From contig JADHUI010000012.1 in the NCBI GenBank assembly GCA_016784605.1, positions 1-64,000 of the forward strand: DNA of 64,000 bases. The letters run 5' to 3'. The notes under the pieces were generated by a model, which worked only from the letters and a program-made list of their open reading frames with translations, searched no databases and was not told the DNA's origin. This stretch comes from Fidelibacterota bacterium (GTDB taxonomy: Bacteria; Fidelibacterota; Marinisomatia; Marinisomatales; UBA1611). The translations under genes and the position numbers were made by a program. Positions 55,428-63,925 of the stretch are shown piece by piece. Positions within the stretch are counted from its first letter, which is position 1, and each line of letters starts with the position of its first letter.

Positions 55428-56756
55428 TTATTCTCCTATTGATGGTAGTAAAAAAACCGGGCCGGATAATGACTGCATCTCGTGTTCGAATCCGTCTTCG
55501 GTAATAACCTTAACGAACTTTATTTTCCTTGGTAACTTTGATATAAGGAGTTGAGATGGCTCTCCTACATAACCGTCGGTAATGATGACCGGCTTCTTCA
55601 CTTTGTTTTTGATTATATGCTCCAGAACACAATTAATATCTGTTCCGAAAGTAGATTTATATTGTCCTTTAAATATTTTGTTTAATGGATAGTCATAAAT
55701 CTCTGTGCTGAATATGTGAACTATGGGATGGATTAATTGTCTAATAGGTAATAGTCCGCTGAATATTTTCTCTAATATCATATCCATACTTCCCGATACG
55801 TCTAAATAAAGGTGGGCTCTTCCTACGGGTTTATTAATCATCCTTTCAATTCTTCCCTTGTAAAACAAAGTTGACTGCCCAATTGATTTCATGACTGTCG
55901 CTTTTCTGTCCGGTAGAGTTGGATATGGAAACATCGTATCCGACTCAATTAAAGCTTTCCTATTTACAGTTCCTTCATTTGTGAGTGCAGCATACCGAAT
56001 TGCCTTTTGGATAATGTTCGCAATCTTTTTATTAGGTGCTTCAAGAAGTATTTCCTGCATGGCCGCATTCATTCCCATATCTCTTCCTTGTGTTTTATCC
56101 ATAGCGGGCCATTTAGCCACAATCTTTGCAATGGCATCTATAATCTGCGATGATGGATTCTCGTCACCGTCTTCACTATGATCTCCGATTAAAATAATTT
56201 CAATATTTTCATCTATCTCATTGCTGACTAACTCAAATATATCTTTGTAAGTAATATCTCCATCGGATGTGTAAAGAGCTTTATGCGCTTCTAGGAGATC
56301 ACCTTTCAGTTTCCAGGCAGCTTGGGAATCATTCTCTGGATTCCAACTTTTGGGAGGACGAAGTAATGCCGTTAAACCATCATCTGCGTAAAGTTGGCTG
56401 AAGAAAGACGTATAGTCATAATCACTCATACTTTTGCAGATCATTGAATTAATGATAGCATCAAAGGCAAAATTCTGTGCCTGTGTAACCCTTACAAACA
56501 ATCGGGTATGCCCTAATAGGATATGATACATTTCATGCATGACCAGCATAAGAAGATGTTCATCCGTTTTACAGAACTTTTTTACGAACTTTTTATTAAA
56601 CAGAAGTACTGGGGGTAACCCTGTTTTAGCGGCTGCCGTTTCCACTTTATCACTATAAGCCATTTTAAACATTCCAAGTAAATGGTCTAATGCAAGATCA
56701 TTAGATGGAAATACATTTGCTATTCGCCACTTCAGAGATTCAATCGATTCATACAT
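55428..56756 (-). CDS. Metallopeptidase-vWA protein (DUF2201/vMAP-like)
   Basis: 442 aa. The N-terminal half has a zincin site HEMYH at 74-78 followed by H83 (MHEMYHILLGH). The C-terminal third is a von Willebrand A-like domain with the metal site DVSGSM and TDGYVGEP. This architecture matches the putative metallopeptidase/vWA proteins that pair with MoxR ATPases; the pair is expected to act as an ATP-driven chaperone or remodelling unit. It overlaps the 172-aa gene by 1 base. Confidence 0.75.
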   Translation of the reverse strand: MYESIESLKWRIANVFPSNDLALDHLLGMFKMAYSDKVETAAAKTGLPPVLLFNKKFVKKFCKTDEHLLMLVMHEMYHILLGHTRLFVRVTQAQNFAFDAIINSMICKSMSDYDYTSFFSQLYADDGLTALLRPPKSWNPENDSQAAWKLKGDLLEAHKALYTSDGDITYKDIFELVSNEIDENIEIILIGDHSEDGDENPSSQIIDAIAKIVAKWPAMDKTQGRDMGMNAAMQEILLEAPNKKIANIIQKAIRYAALTNEGTVNRKALIESDTMFPYPTLPDRKATVMKSIGQSTLFYKGRIERMINKPVGRAHLYLDVSGSMDMILEKIFSGLLPIRQLIHPIVHIFSTEIYDYPLNKIFKGQYKSTFGTDINCVLEHIIKNKVKKPVIITDGYVGEPSQLLISKLPRKIKFVKVITEDGFEHEMQSLSGPVFLLPSIGE

Positions 56757-57274
56757 TATTTTTCTCCTAAAAATAAAACAGCGATTTCACGATTAAATGA
56801 TAATCGACCTAAAAGGGGATTTTTATCTCGAATAAAGACGTTATCGCCGCATCTTGCCATCATGTAAACAGCCGTCAGCAAAGAAGATATGCATCCCAAT
56901 CCCGGACTAAATGATCCAAAATCATTAACGACAATTCCCACGGACGGCAAATCATATCCCATTAATTCCTTTGGTGGATTCTTTATCATATCTAACAGTT
57001 CCTTGTGCGGATTATGACACGTCTTTATATAATTAAGATAACTGGAATAATCCTTATCCACGCCTAATTGTGCCATTGCATTGATAATCGGAACAATGTC
57101 TTCATTTTCATGCAAAGGAGGACCCGAATAATAATTGTTCAATGAAAGATCCGTAACGGTACCTGTCAGGTTAATCGGAAGTCTATCTTTTTCAATCCCC
57201 CGTGAATTAACCATAGTCCGGGATCTGCAGCTCATATTCTGAATCAAGTTTGATGAAACGGGTTTTAATTGCAT
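56756..57274 (-). CDS. Unrecognised 172-aa protein of the MoxR/vWA operon
   Basis: 172 aa, no signal peptide or membrane segment. It contains NLTGTVTDLSLNNYY, a central helical part (NYIKTCHNPHKELLDMIKN) and SVGIVVNDFGSFSPGLGC. I do not recognise the family. It overlaps the MoxR gene by 10 bases and touches the vWA gene, so it is translated with both and may be their specific partner or substrate. Confidence 0.6.
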   Translation of the reverse strand: MQLKPVSSNLIQNMSCRSRTMVNSRGIEKDRLPINLTGTVTDLSLNNYYSGPPLHENEDIVPIINAMAQLGVDKDYSSYLNYIKTCHNPHKELLDMIKNPPKELMGYDLPSVGIVVNDFGSFSPGLGCISSLLTAVYMMARCGDNVFIRDKNPLLGRLSFNREIAVLFLGEK

Positions 57275-58659
57275 GTTTTTATCCTTTCTTCAATATCTGC
57301 ACTTACACGATGAACATTGTCCAGCTCAATGTTTTCTTCTTCGATAAAGAATAAAGCTCTTGAAATAGCAATATGGGTAATGAGCTGATCAGAGTCTTTT
57401 AAGTCGGTTTTTGAAATGCCATCATTTAACCTTTGCCAAACTTTCCACCTCGTTGTACCGTTGGAAATAGAAGCGGAAAAATCTTCATGAGCCCCTTTAA
57501 CAATATTAGACTGAATTTCTCCAATCTGTTCTAATACGGATGCGGATACTTTCACGTCCCCTTGAATCAGGCGGGGGAACAGGTGATCTATCCAGCAATA
57601 CCTTTCCAACAGATTTAGCGATGCAAAGCTATCCGCAATTAATTTTGTTAACTCTGTTTTGTTAACGCCAAGTTGAAGCGCCTTTTCAACCTTTTGAATA
57701 GGATCTGTTAAGCGATTGATCTGGGCTTTGGGTGAATTGATATCTAACTTTGTTAATTCGACTGACTTTTTATGTGCCAGAAGGACTTTTGATTTATCGA
57801 TGGGTTTCCCAGCGGCACTATGAGGAAGGCTAAATTGCAATGTTCTTAAAGCAGTTTCTTCCAATACAGGGTTCTGCCCGAGAATGATTTCAGCACTGTA
57901 AAGTGATAGAATATTTTCAAACAGGTATCGGGCCCTTCTTCCCGAAATGGTCAGGCCTGCTTTTTCAAGAAGCGGATTCATATTGATTAAATATTCTGCA
58001 ATCCATGTTTGTTCATTTTTCGGTATACTTGAAATGAATTCATTTACAGTCTGGGTGAGAGTTAATAAATCCATTCCTTTTCTTTTTACATCGTTTCCCA
58101 AAAGAATCTGCCTTTTGGCTTTCTGAGATAAATGAGAATAGCCTGGAACTTCCAGTATAAATTGAAATCGATCGGCCAAGGCCATATCCAAAGACCATGA
58201 GCCTGAGTATAATGGTTCAAAGTCATCTTCCGTATCGGATGGGGGATTCATGGCCGCCCAGCAATGCTTTAAAGACTCAAGTTTGATTCCCTGTATTTTG
58301 TGTTCGTAAACAATTGGGAATACTTTATTCTGAATCTCCGGTCTGGCACGGGAAATTTCATCTAGAAGTATAAATTCAGCGCCCCAGATGGTGCCCGGAG
58401 TCTGAATGAAATCCAATGTTTTATTCTCATTATCCGGAACAGGGTATCCAGCTAAATCATCATAGTTTAATAGACTTGTATTATAATGCCTAAAATCCAG
58501 ATGAACTATTTCCGAAACCTTTTCTGCTAGGAGTGTTTTTGCGCTTCCGTGAGGTCCAATCATTAATAAGGTTGAATTGTTAGATAGAGCAGCCAAGATA
58601 GCAGCGTCTAAATGATCAAGGCCATAAAGTCCAAGTTCTCTTGTTATGTAAGTATTCAT
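57265..58659 (-). CDS. MoxR-type AAA+ ATPase
   Basis: 464 aa from ATG 58659, chosen because AAGGAGATTAAC precedes it; the open frame reaches 58737. Walker A is GPHGSAKT at 35-42, Walker B FILLDEISRARPEIQN, and AAMNPPSD is the sensor 1 region. MoxR ATPases work with vWA-domain proteins to load cofactors or remodel complexes. The C-terminal 150 residues are helical and specific to this subgroup. The vWA partner lies two genes downstream. Confidence 0.85.
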   Translation of the reverse strand: MNTYITRELGLYGLDHLDAAILAALSNNSTLLMIGPHGSAKTLLAEKVSEIVHLDFRHYNTSLLNYDDLAGYPVPDNENKTLDFIQTPGTIWGAEFILLDEISRARPEIQNKVFPIVYEHKIQGIKLESLKHCWAAMNPPSDTEDDFEPLYSGSWSLDMALADRFQFILEVPGYSHLSQKAKRQILLGNDVKRKGMDLLTLTQTVNEFISSIPKNEQTWIAEYLINMNPLLEKAGLTISGRRARYLFENILSLYSAEIILGQNPVLEETALRTLQFSLPHSAAGKPIDKSKVLLAHKKSVELTKLDINSPKAQINRLTDPIQKVEKALQLGVNKTELTKLIADSFASLNLLERYCWIDHLFPRLIQGDVKVSASVLEQIGEIQSNIVKGAHEDFSASISNGTTRWKVWQRLNDGISKTDLKDSDQLITHIAISRALFFIEEENIELDNVHRVSADIEERIKTCN

Positions 58660-58788
58660 GTTAATCTCCTTGTTTATAGGAGATTTGCAGGACTGCATCT
58701 TTGGACCGAAATTGTACTCGGCTAAAGGGTTTAGCACATTTTTTAAGTGGTTGCAATCCTAACAAATCGCCACGTTATTTAATACTGT

Positions 58789-59070
58789 TTAGAAGCCAGT
58801 TGCGTCTAAAAAATCCCAGGCACCTACTCTATCTAATTTCGGGTGTCTATTAACAGATTCTGTCACAATGCAAATACGCATATAATCCCGTCCTTCATCC
58901 AACTCCTTTTGTTCTTCATCAGACAGACGTATTTCATTATTAATCTCTTCGGATAATGAGTAAATCAGCTTCGGCTCAAGCATATTCTTCGCTTTCATTT
59001 CACGAAGTGTTCTCAGAATATCCGGATGGGGGAGTTCAGAGTATTGAGACTTTCTATTCTTTCTTTTCAT
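58789..59070 (-). CDS. Unrecognised small protein, first gene of MoxR/vWA/MetK operon
   Basis: 93 aa. AAAAGGAAAA precedes the ATG. The N-terminus is very basic (MKRKNRKSQY), the middle acidic (EEQKELDEGRDYMRIC), and it ends WDFLDATGF. No known domain seen. It lies directly after the structured leader and terminator at 59123, and 129 bases ahead of the MoxR start. Confidence 0.6.
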   Translation of the reverse strand: MKRKNRKSQYSELPHPDILRTLREMKAKNMLEPKLIYSLSEEINNEIRLSDEEQKELDEGRDYMRICIVTESVNRHPKLDRVGAWDFLDATGF

Positions 59071-59122
59071 GATGTGTTTTCCTTTTTATTTATGGTTAAC
59101 ACAGCAGGAAGGTCTATAAACG

Positions 59123-59258
59123 AAAAAACCGCCAAACATCAGGCGGTTCATAGTTTTCCTTTCGGACACATCTACCGTTTATGGATCAAACCACCGTGGC
59201 CACTCGGCTCGGTTGGTAGTCTCAATACTTCATTGAGACGTTCCTGATGTTGGTGGAA
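59123..59258 (-). ncRNA. Structured leader with intrinsic terminator (possible attenuator or riboswitch)
   Basis: The transcript runs right to left. In order: AACATCAGG (59243-59251); a perfect 8-bp hairpin GTCTCAAT/ATTGAGAC (59219-59239); a central GC-rich part with GAGTGGCCACGGTGG; then a terminator AACCGCC/GGCGGTT with six Ts (59123-59148). CCTGATGTT in the terminator loop and arm (59135-59143) is exactly complementary to the opening AACATCAGG, so closing that stem would break the terminator. The ATG of the first operon gene lies about 50 bases downstream. It matches no riboswitch class I know. Confidence 0.55.
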
Positions 59259-59279
59259 TATACATAAATTGTGAAAACT

Positions 59280-60164
59280 TTAAAAATGCAGAAACTGTTG
59301 ATATTTTATTTCTAAAAATTCTTTATTTGGTCTGTCACCCGCTTTTGTAGGTAATTGTATCGATAGCTTATTCAATTCTTTTAAACCATGTTGAAGCATG
59401 GGGCCATCAACTTCTCTTAATAAATCGTCTCTAATTTCAATAGTATAATCAGGGGTTATGCCAATAAAAAATTTATCGTATGCAGCATGATGAATTTTAC
59501 ATAATGCTAATCCGTTATCAACTGTGGGCTTACTTGCGGGATCCGAATCTGGAATTATATGGGCTGCATCTAATAATTCTTTATGCTTTAATCTACATAA
59601 TGTACATTGGGTTTTATATGCATATAAAACTCTTTCTCTGAAACTTTGCTGATGGATTCTCCTTTTTACAGTTGTAGTTATATATTCTCTCCTTGCATCA
59701 GAACTGTCAGAAATTTTGTTAGATTTCACAATAGGTAGTTTTTTATCATCGAATGCAATTTTAAATGTTAATTCATTTGGCATATCAGCAATAATGAATG
59801 CAGGCCACACAGAGATATACTTCCCTGGCATTATACTATTGAAATAAATAAGGGGTACATTTTGCGCCATAGCATTTCGAAGGCCAACATTGTCCCTATG
59901 ATTTATATCTGTACCTCGATATTTATATATAATAAAATTTCCAATTTCTTTATCATCATATGGTCCATTAGAAATTGAAGTAATAGTTAATGGTAATTTC
60001 ATCTGCCTAGGTTTGAAAATCCCTTGAGGTGAAACTAATGGTATTTTAATTCCATCATATTCAAACCCTTCTTGTAATAATTTTCGCGGTAAAATATCAT
60101 CATACACTTCAGATTTTTCACGTAACCACGAAAATGCTTTTAATCTGATTTGATAGTCACTCAT
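59280..60164 (-). CDS. HNH endonuclease-domain protein
   Basis: 294 aa. The C-terminal HNH spans about 187-232: CTLCRLKHKELLDAAHIIP and VDNGLALCKIHHAAYD, with two CxxC-like zinc elements and the catalytic His. The N-terminal 160 residues (LPLTITSISNGPYDDKEIGN, YKYRGTDINHRDNVGLR) form a beta-rich domain of the kind fused to HNH in putative restriction enzymes that may recognise modified DNA. It lies 7 bases after the HNH-HIT gene, so they form a pair. No methylase is adjacent. Confidence 0.8.
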   Translation of the reverse strand: MSDYQIRLKAFSWLREKSEVYDDILPRKLLQEGFEYDGIKIPLVSPQGIFKPRQMKLPLTITSISNGPYDDKEIGNFIIYKYRGTDINHRDNVGLRNAMAQNVPLIYFNSIMPGKYISVWPAFIIADMPNELTFKIAFDDKKLPIVKSNKISDSSDARREYITTTVKRRIHQQSFRERVLYAYKTQCTLCRLKHKELLDAAHIIPDSDPASKPTVDNGLALCKIHHAAYDKFFIGITPDYTIEIRDDLLREVDGPMLQHGLKELNKLSIQLPTKAGDRPNKEFLEIKYQQFLHF

Positions 60165-60171
60165 CAGAGTT

Positions 60172-61143
60172 TTACTTCAGTTTGTAGTTCATTTTATTTG
60201 GTATAACGCCACGGACACCGCCCCTTGGGTTGTCCGAATCTCCATCTCTCCGTGGGATTAAATGTATATGGGAGTGCATCACAGTTTGGCCAGCAGACAC
60301 GCCACTATTCATTCCAATATTAAATCCAGTGATAGTTGAATCTTTCTCTTCTAATTTATTTCTTAAAACTCTAAGCAATTTGGTAGCATCACTACGTTCA
60401 TTTTCAGTCATCGTAAAATAGCTATCAGTATGCCGAAAAGGGATAATAAGATGGTGATCTTCAGTAACTGGGTAATTATCTTTTATAGCAAATACAGAAT
60501 TATTTTCTGCAACAACTTTTACCCCATTGCAAAAAGGACAGTTAGAATCCTTAATATTTGTAACCGTATCTCTGAAATCCGTATCGTCCTTATTCCCCTT
60601 TGATCTGTTGCACTTTGCACAGAGCACTTGAAGGTTCTCTTCTTTTGAACTCCCACCACGTGAACGGGGTATAATATGGTCCACATCAAGCATCCGCTCT
60701 TTAGCGGTGATTCCACATAAGGCACATCTTTGTTTACCTGCTTTTAATACCTTATACCTGATCGAATCTGGAACGGGGTCAGCAGAAAACCTGTAGTTCC
60801 ATGTTGCGAGACCACGTTTTTCTAAATACTGTTGAATCTTTTCTTCGCAGATGCGTTTCAGTTGAGCTTTTTCCTTAAAAGTAAATTTTTTGACATTGAG
60901 TGAGATAATACTGTCATGTTCAATTAAAATTCCATGATTCTTAAGAACCTTCACTGGCATTTTCTTAATTGTACTCTCATAGTACTGAAGTTGGCTCTCA
61001 TCTTCCAATACGAACTGTTGAGCTAATTGCCTCACTGTGGCAGCACCACCTGCATCAACCAATGTCTTAATAAGCAGCGGTTGATAAATATGGCTCATCC
61101 TCATCTTGTTTTCTATGAAGTAGTATAGGTCTTTAAAAGTCAT
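60172..61143 (-). CDS. HTH-HNH-HIT fusion protein
   Basis: 323 aa. Residues 1-85 look helical, winged-helix-like (GGAATVRQLAQQFV). An HNH domain lies at 140-185 (CALCGITAKERMLDVDHIIP, LCAKCNRSKGN). A complete HIT domain spans 202-300 (CPFCNGVKV, DHHLIIPFRH) with the triad H290, H292, H294 in HSHIHLIP. HIT enzymes hydrolyse nucleoside phosphoramidates, dinucleotides or AMP conjugates. Nuclease plus nucleotide hydrolase in one chain suggests processing of nucleotide signals or DNA ends, possibly in defence; that is inference. Confidence 0.85.
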   Translation of the reverse strand: MTFKDLYYFIENKMRMSHIYQPLLIKTLVDAGGAATVRQLAQQFVLEDESQLQYYESTIKKMPVKVLKNHGILIEHDSIISLNVKKFTFKEKAQLKRICEEKIQQYLEKRGLATWNYRFSADPVPDSIRYKVLKAGKQRCALCGITAKERMLDVDHIIPRSRGGSSKEENLQVLCAKCNRSKGNKDDTDFRDTVTNIKDSNCPFCNGVKVVAENNSVFAIKDNYPVTEDHHLIIPFRHTDSYFTMTENERSDATKLLRVLRNKLEEKDSTITGFNIGMNSGVSAGQTVMHSHIHLIPRRDGDSDNPRGGVRGVIPNKMNYKLK

Positions 61144-61206
61144 TTAGAGAACTCTTTATTAATTTTATGTGACGACACAAAACTTAAGCGATTCGCAATC
61201 AAATTA

Positions 61207-61275
61207 ACAATGGGGAGATATACGTATTTTTGGGTGTTTTGGGACAGTATTTTTGCCCTATTTTGGACAGTAGTG
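61207..61275 (+). repeat. 69-bp repeat, copy 2
   Basis: Matches 37591-37659 at 66 of 69 bases, including both GGACAGTA boxes. This copy lies 64 bases upstream of the HTH-HNH-HIT start and 8 bases from the end of the HD gene. Confidence 0.75.
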
Positions 61276-61282
61276 GTATTTT

Positions 61283-61741
61283 TTATATTATTTTTAACAC
61301 ATCACCCGTTTCAGCAAGTCGTTTTGCTTCATCTGTAAATAATAAATCTGGGTCAGGAAGAATACCCACTCTACCTAAATCTAAACGATCGGCATCCCAA
61401 CAAGTGGCGATGGTAATATTTGATGCATTTATGCCGCCCGTGTGTCCCGCACATGCTTTATATAAAGATTCAAATTGTTCATCTGAAATATGAAGAAGCG
61501 ATTTTATTTCTTTTGCATATTCTGCTCCGCGATAACCATGTTTTGGATCATGGCTTTCATTTTCTCGTTTACAATCATGGAAATGGGCAAATAATGAAAC
61601 AACATTTACATCTGCTTTAGAATATTTTGCCAAATATAATCCATATTTTTCCACTGTTTGCCAATGGGTTAAGCCATGAAGGGGGCTATTAAATAATAAA
61701 GACTCTTTTTGTATCTTTTTGATGATTTGCGTATTGATCAT
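61283..61741 (-). CDS. HD-like metal-dependent hydrolase
   Basis: 152 aa. HD-type pattern: SPLHGLTHWQTVEKYG, then FAHFHDCKRENE (the HD pair), KACAGHTGG and CWDADRLDLGRVG with the final Asp. Substrates of this family are nucleotides or metal-bound phosphates; none can be assigned. It precedes the HNH-HIT gene on the same strand with the 69-bp repeat between them. Confidence 0.75.
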   Translation of the reverse strand: MINTQIIKKIQKESLLFNSPLHGLTHWQTVEKYGLYLAKYSKADVNVVSLFAHFHDCKRENESHDPKHGYRGAEYAKEIKSLLHISDEQFESLYKACAGHTGGINASNITIATCWDADRLDLGRVGILPDPDLLFTDEAKRLAETGDVLKII

Positions 61742-61844
61742 TTTTTATTTTATATCACAATTTGAATTTGACTATAGTAAGGCTAAATCTAATACTTAGG
61801 TTAATGGTATAATACGAGTTCCACAATATTATCTGAGATTTTTC

Positions 61845-62287
61845 CTATGAGCTGAGGAGATTACCGCGTCGTTTCACTCCTCGTAATGACGTTTCTTTTT
61901 TTAAAAGTCACTGCGAGTCCTGCGAATAGCAGGACGTGGCAGTCTCCTTGAATGGGTTTGGATTTAACCTAGGAACCGAGGAGATTACCACGTCGCAAGC
62001 TCCTCGTGATGACTTATTTTTTGTAGTATTATTCTGAAACCGTCTTTGACATATCACTATTTACTAATATAACAATCATGTCATTCTGATCGAAAAACCC
62101 ATCTGAATAAACATTCAGCAAAGTAAACCGAGAGAAGAATCTTCTTAGACATGTGCAGAAATTTTATTCAGTGATATACTTTAGGATTTACTAATAGAGA
62201 TTCCTCGTTGGCTAGGCCTTTATTTATTTAAATAATTGGGTTTCTCACTCGGAATGACTTTTGTTGTTTCACTCCTCGTGATGACTT
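61845..62287 (+). repeat. REP-like composite repeat, copy 4
   Basis: A half module A (about 61854-61890), full module A (61907-62013), module B (62014-62207) and the GTTGGCTAGGCC to CGGAATGAC segment also seen in copy 1. It is in the same orientation as copies 1-3, so the island 54.3-61.8 kb lies between direct repeats. The 681-base gap 61742-62422 has no gene. Confidence 0.8.
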
Positions 62288-62422
62288 GTTCGTTTATTAT
62301 GTCGTTGCGAACCCAGACGAAATAGAAGGTATAAAAAGAAATGGAATACTATTTTAAAACAAAGGGGAACACTCTTAACTTTCCCCGCTTAATTTTGCAG
62401 AAATGCAATATAAAGCCACATG

Positions 62423-62496
62423 GTGGGTGTAGCTCAGCTGGTTAGAGCACCTGGTTGTGGCCCAGGAGGCCGTGGGTTCAAGTCCCATCACTCACC
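62423..62496 (+). tRNA. tRNA-His (GTG)
   Basis: Acceptor GTGGGTG pairs with CACTCAC. The D arm is GCTC/GAGC, the anticodon stem CCTGG/CCAGG with loop TTGTGGC, and the T arm contains TTCAAGT. G at 62422 can serve as G-1 opposite C73, the His identity pair. CCA is not fully encoded. Confidence 0.95.
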
Positions 62497-62497
62497 C

Positions 62498-62531
62498 AAA
62501 AACCGTTCGGTTGCACCGAGCGGTTTTTTGT
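62498..62531 (+). terminator. Terminator after tRNA-His
   Basis: AACCGTTCGG pairs with CCGAGCGGTT (one T-G) around TTGCA, followed by six Ts. Confidence 0.85.
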
Positions 62532-62573
62532 TTTAGGTTCTATTCATTATTGTTTATGAGATAAAACATTATT

Positions 62574-63710
62574 ATGATTAAATATATTCTAAGCATCAGT
62601 CTTGCGGTGATTTTTGGACAAACGCCAAAACCGGGTTTGCCCGTATCCATAAATGATATACGCATTAATCAACTTCAAGTCATTGGGAGCCACAATAGTT
62701 ATCGCATTAAAACACCTAAATCCATCTTAAATATTATTGCTTTATTTGATTCCACAAATGCAGCTCAAATGGATTATACCCATTTATCCTTACCCGATCA
62801 ATTTGATCATTATGGGATTCGTCAAATAGAAATAGATTTGTATCATGATCCCAATGGCGGATTATACTCCAGCCGATTTGGAAATTTATTTACCTCGTTA
62901 CCTATGGCCTCCGGTATAGACGCGTTAATGAATCCTGGACTGAAAGTATTACATTTCCCTGATATAGATTATGAAACCCATTATTATACATTCACAAGTG
63001 CTCTTAAGGCGGTTAAAGAATGGTCTGATGCAAACCCAAATCATGTTCCTATTTTTATTTTGGTAGAATGTAAAGATGAGGGAATTCGAGATTTATTCCC
63101 TTTTATGTTTGGCGTAACGAAACCCCTTACTTTTGATTATACAGCATTAGAAACAGTGGATGCTGAAATTAAACGTGTCTTTGGGACACATTTAGAAAAA
63201 GTTATTACACCCGATAATGTTCGAGGCGAAGCAGAAACATTAGAAGAAGCTATTCTTACAAATGGCTGGCCCTCTTTGGGTGAGAGCCGCGGAAAAGTTT
63301 ATTTTGGTTTAGATAATGGTGGATCCATTCGGGATTTATATATTAAAAATCATCCTTCCTTATCCGGACGAATTTTATTTACAGATTCTAAACCAGGAAC
63401 GCCAGAAGCTGCTTTTATTAAACAAAATAGGCCAACGGAAGAAATCGCTAAATGGGTCCAACAAGGATATATTGTTCGTACGAGGGCGGATGCAGATACG
63501 GAACAAGCTCGGAGGGGAGATACAAACCAACGAGATTCAGCTTTATCCAGCGGAGCGCAGTTTATATCGACTGATTATTATGTGGCAGATGCACGGAATG
63601 ATTCCAGTGAATTATGGTCTGATTATTCTGTCCAATTACCCAACGGTGTTGCGGTGAGACTCAATCCGATCAATGGGCCGAAAGCTTTTAATGACATGAT
63701 TATTGAATGA
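62574..63710 (+). CDS. Secreted PI-PLC-like phosphodiesterase (Ca-dependent type)
   Basis: 378 aa with a signal peptide (MIKYILSISLAVIFGQ). The TIM-barrel PLC signature is QVIGSHNSYRIK (catalytic His), IRQIEIDLYHDPNGG (metal Glu/Asp and second His), IFILVECKDEG and VYFGLDNGG. RTRADADTEQARRGDTNQRD near the end is typical of the Ca2+-dependent PI-PLC-C1 family. It would cleave phosphoinositide-like or other phosphodiester lipids outside the cytoplasm. It stands alone between two tRNA genes. Confidence 0.85.
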   Translation: MIKYILSISLAVIFGQTPKPGLPVSINDIRINQLQVIGSHNSYRIKTPKSILNIIALFDSTNAAQMDYTHLSLPDQFDHYGIRQIEIDLYHDPNGGLYSSRFGNLFTSLPMASGIDALMNPGLKVLHFPDIDYETHYYTFTSALKAVKEWSDANPNHVPIFILVECKDEGIRDLFPFMFGVTKPLTFDYTALETVDAEIKRVFGTHLEKVITPDNVRGEAETLEEAILTNGWPSLGESRGKVYFGLDNGGSIRDLYIKNHPSLSGRILFTDSKPGTPEAAFIKQNRPTEEIAKWVQQGYIVRTRADADTEQARRGDTNQRDSALSSGAQFISTDYYVADARNDSSELWSDYSVQLPNGVAVRLNPINGPKAFNDMIIE

Positions 63711-63765
63711 CATTTGACTCTTGTAAAAATAGACCTAAATTTCCGGGCTTTTTTTCAACACATTT

Positions 63766-63840
63766 CGGGGTATAGCGTAGCCCGGTTAGCGCGCCTGCTT
63801 TGGGAGCAGGAGGTCGCAGGTTCGAATCCTGCTACCCCGA
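63766..63840 (+). tRNA. tRNA-Pro (TGG)
   Basis: Acceptor CGGGGTA pairs with TACCCCG. The anticodon stem CCTGC/GCAGG holds the loop TTTGGGA, and the T arm has TTCGAAT. The discriminator is A and CCA is not encoded. Confidence 0.95.
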
Positions 63841-63869
63841 CATAGACAATACCATACTTTTCTCTAGAA

Positions 63870-63900
63870 AGCCTCACTTTATTGTGGGGTTTTTTGTTTT
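63870..63900 (+). terminator. Terminator after tRNA-Pro
   Basis: CCTCAC pairs with GTGGGG (one T-G) around TTTATT, followed by six Ts. Confidence 0.65.
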
Positions 63901-63925
63901 CCCCTAATATTATTAGATTATACGT

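Noticed and set aside
59123-59258. SAM-I, SAM-II, ZTP or fluoride riboswitch, or hammerhead ribozyme
   Set aside because: Conserved core sequences of these classes are not present; CCGCCTGATG only superficially resembles the ZTP 3' element, and CTGATG lies in the terminator without the hammerhead order.
52021-62287. CRISPR array
   Set aside because: The repeats are long, few, degenerate and not separated by regular spacers, and no cas gene is present.
52021-62287. Insertion sequence, prophage or integrative element
   Set aside because: No transposase, integrase or phage structural gene was found. Both tRNA genes lie outside, and no tRNA 3' end is duplicated at the other side as far as I could read.
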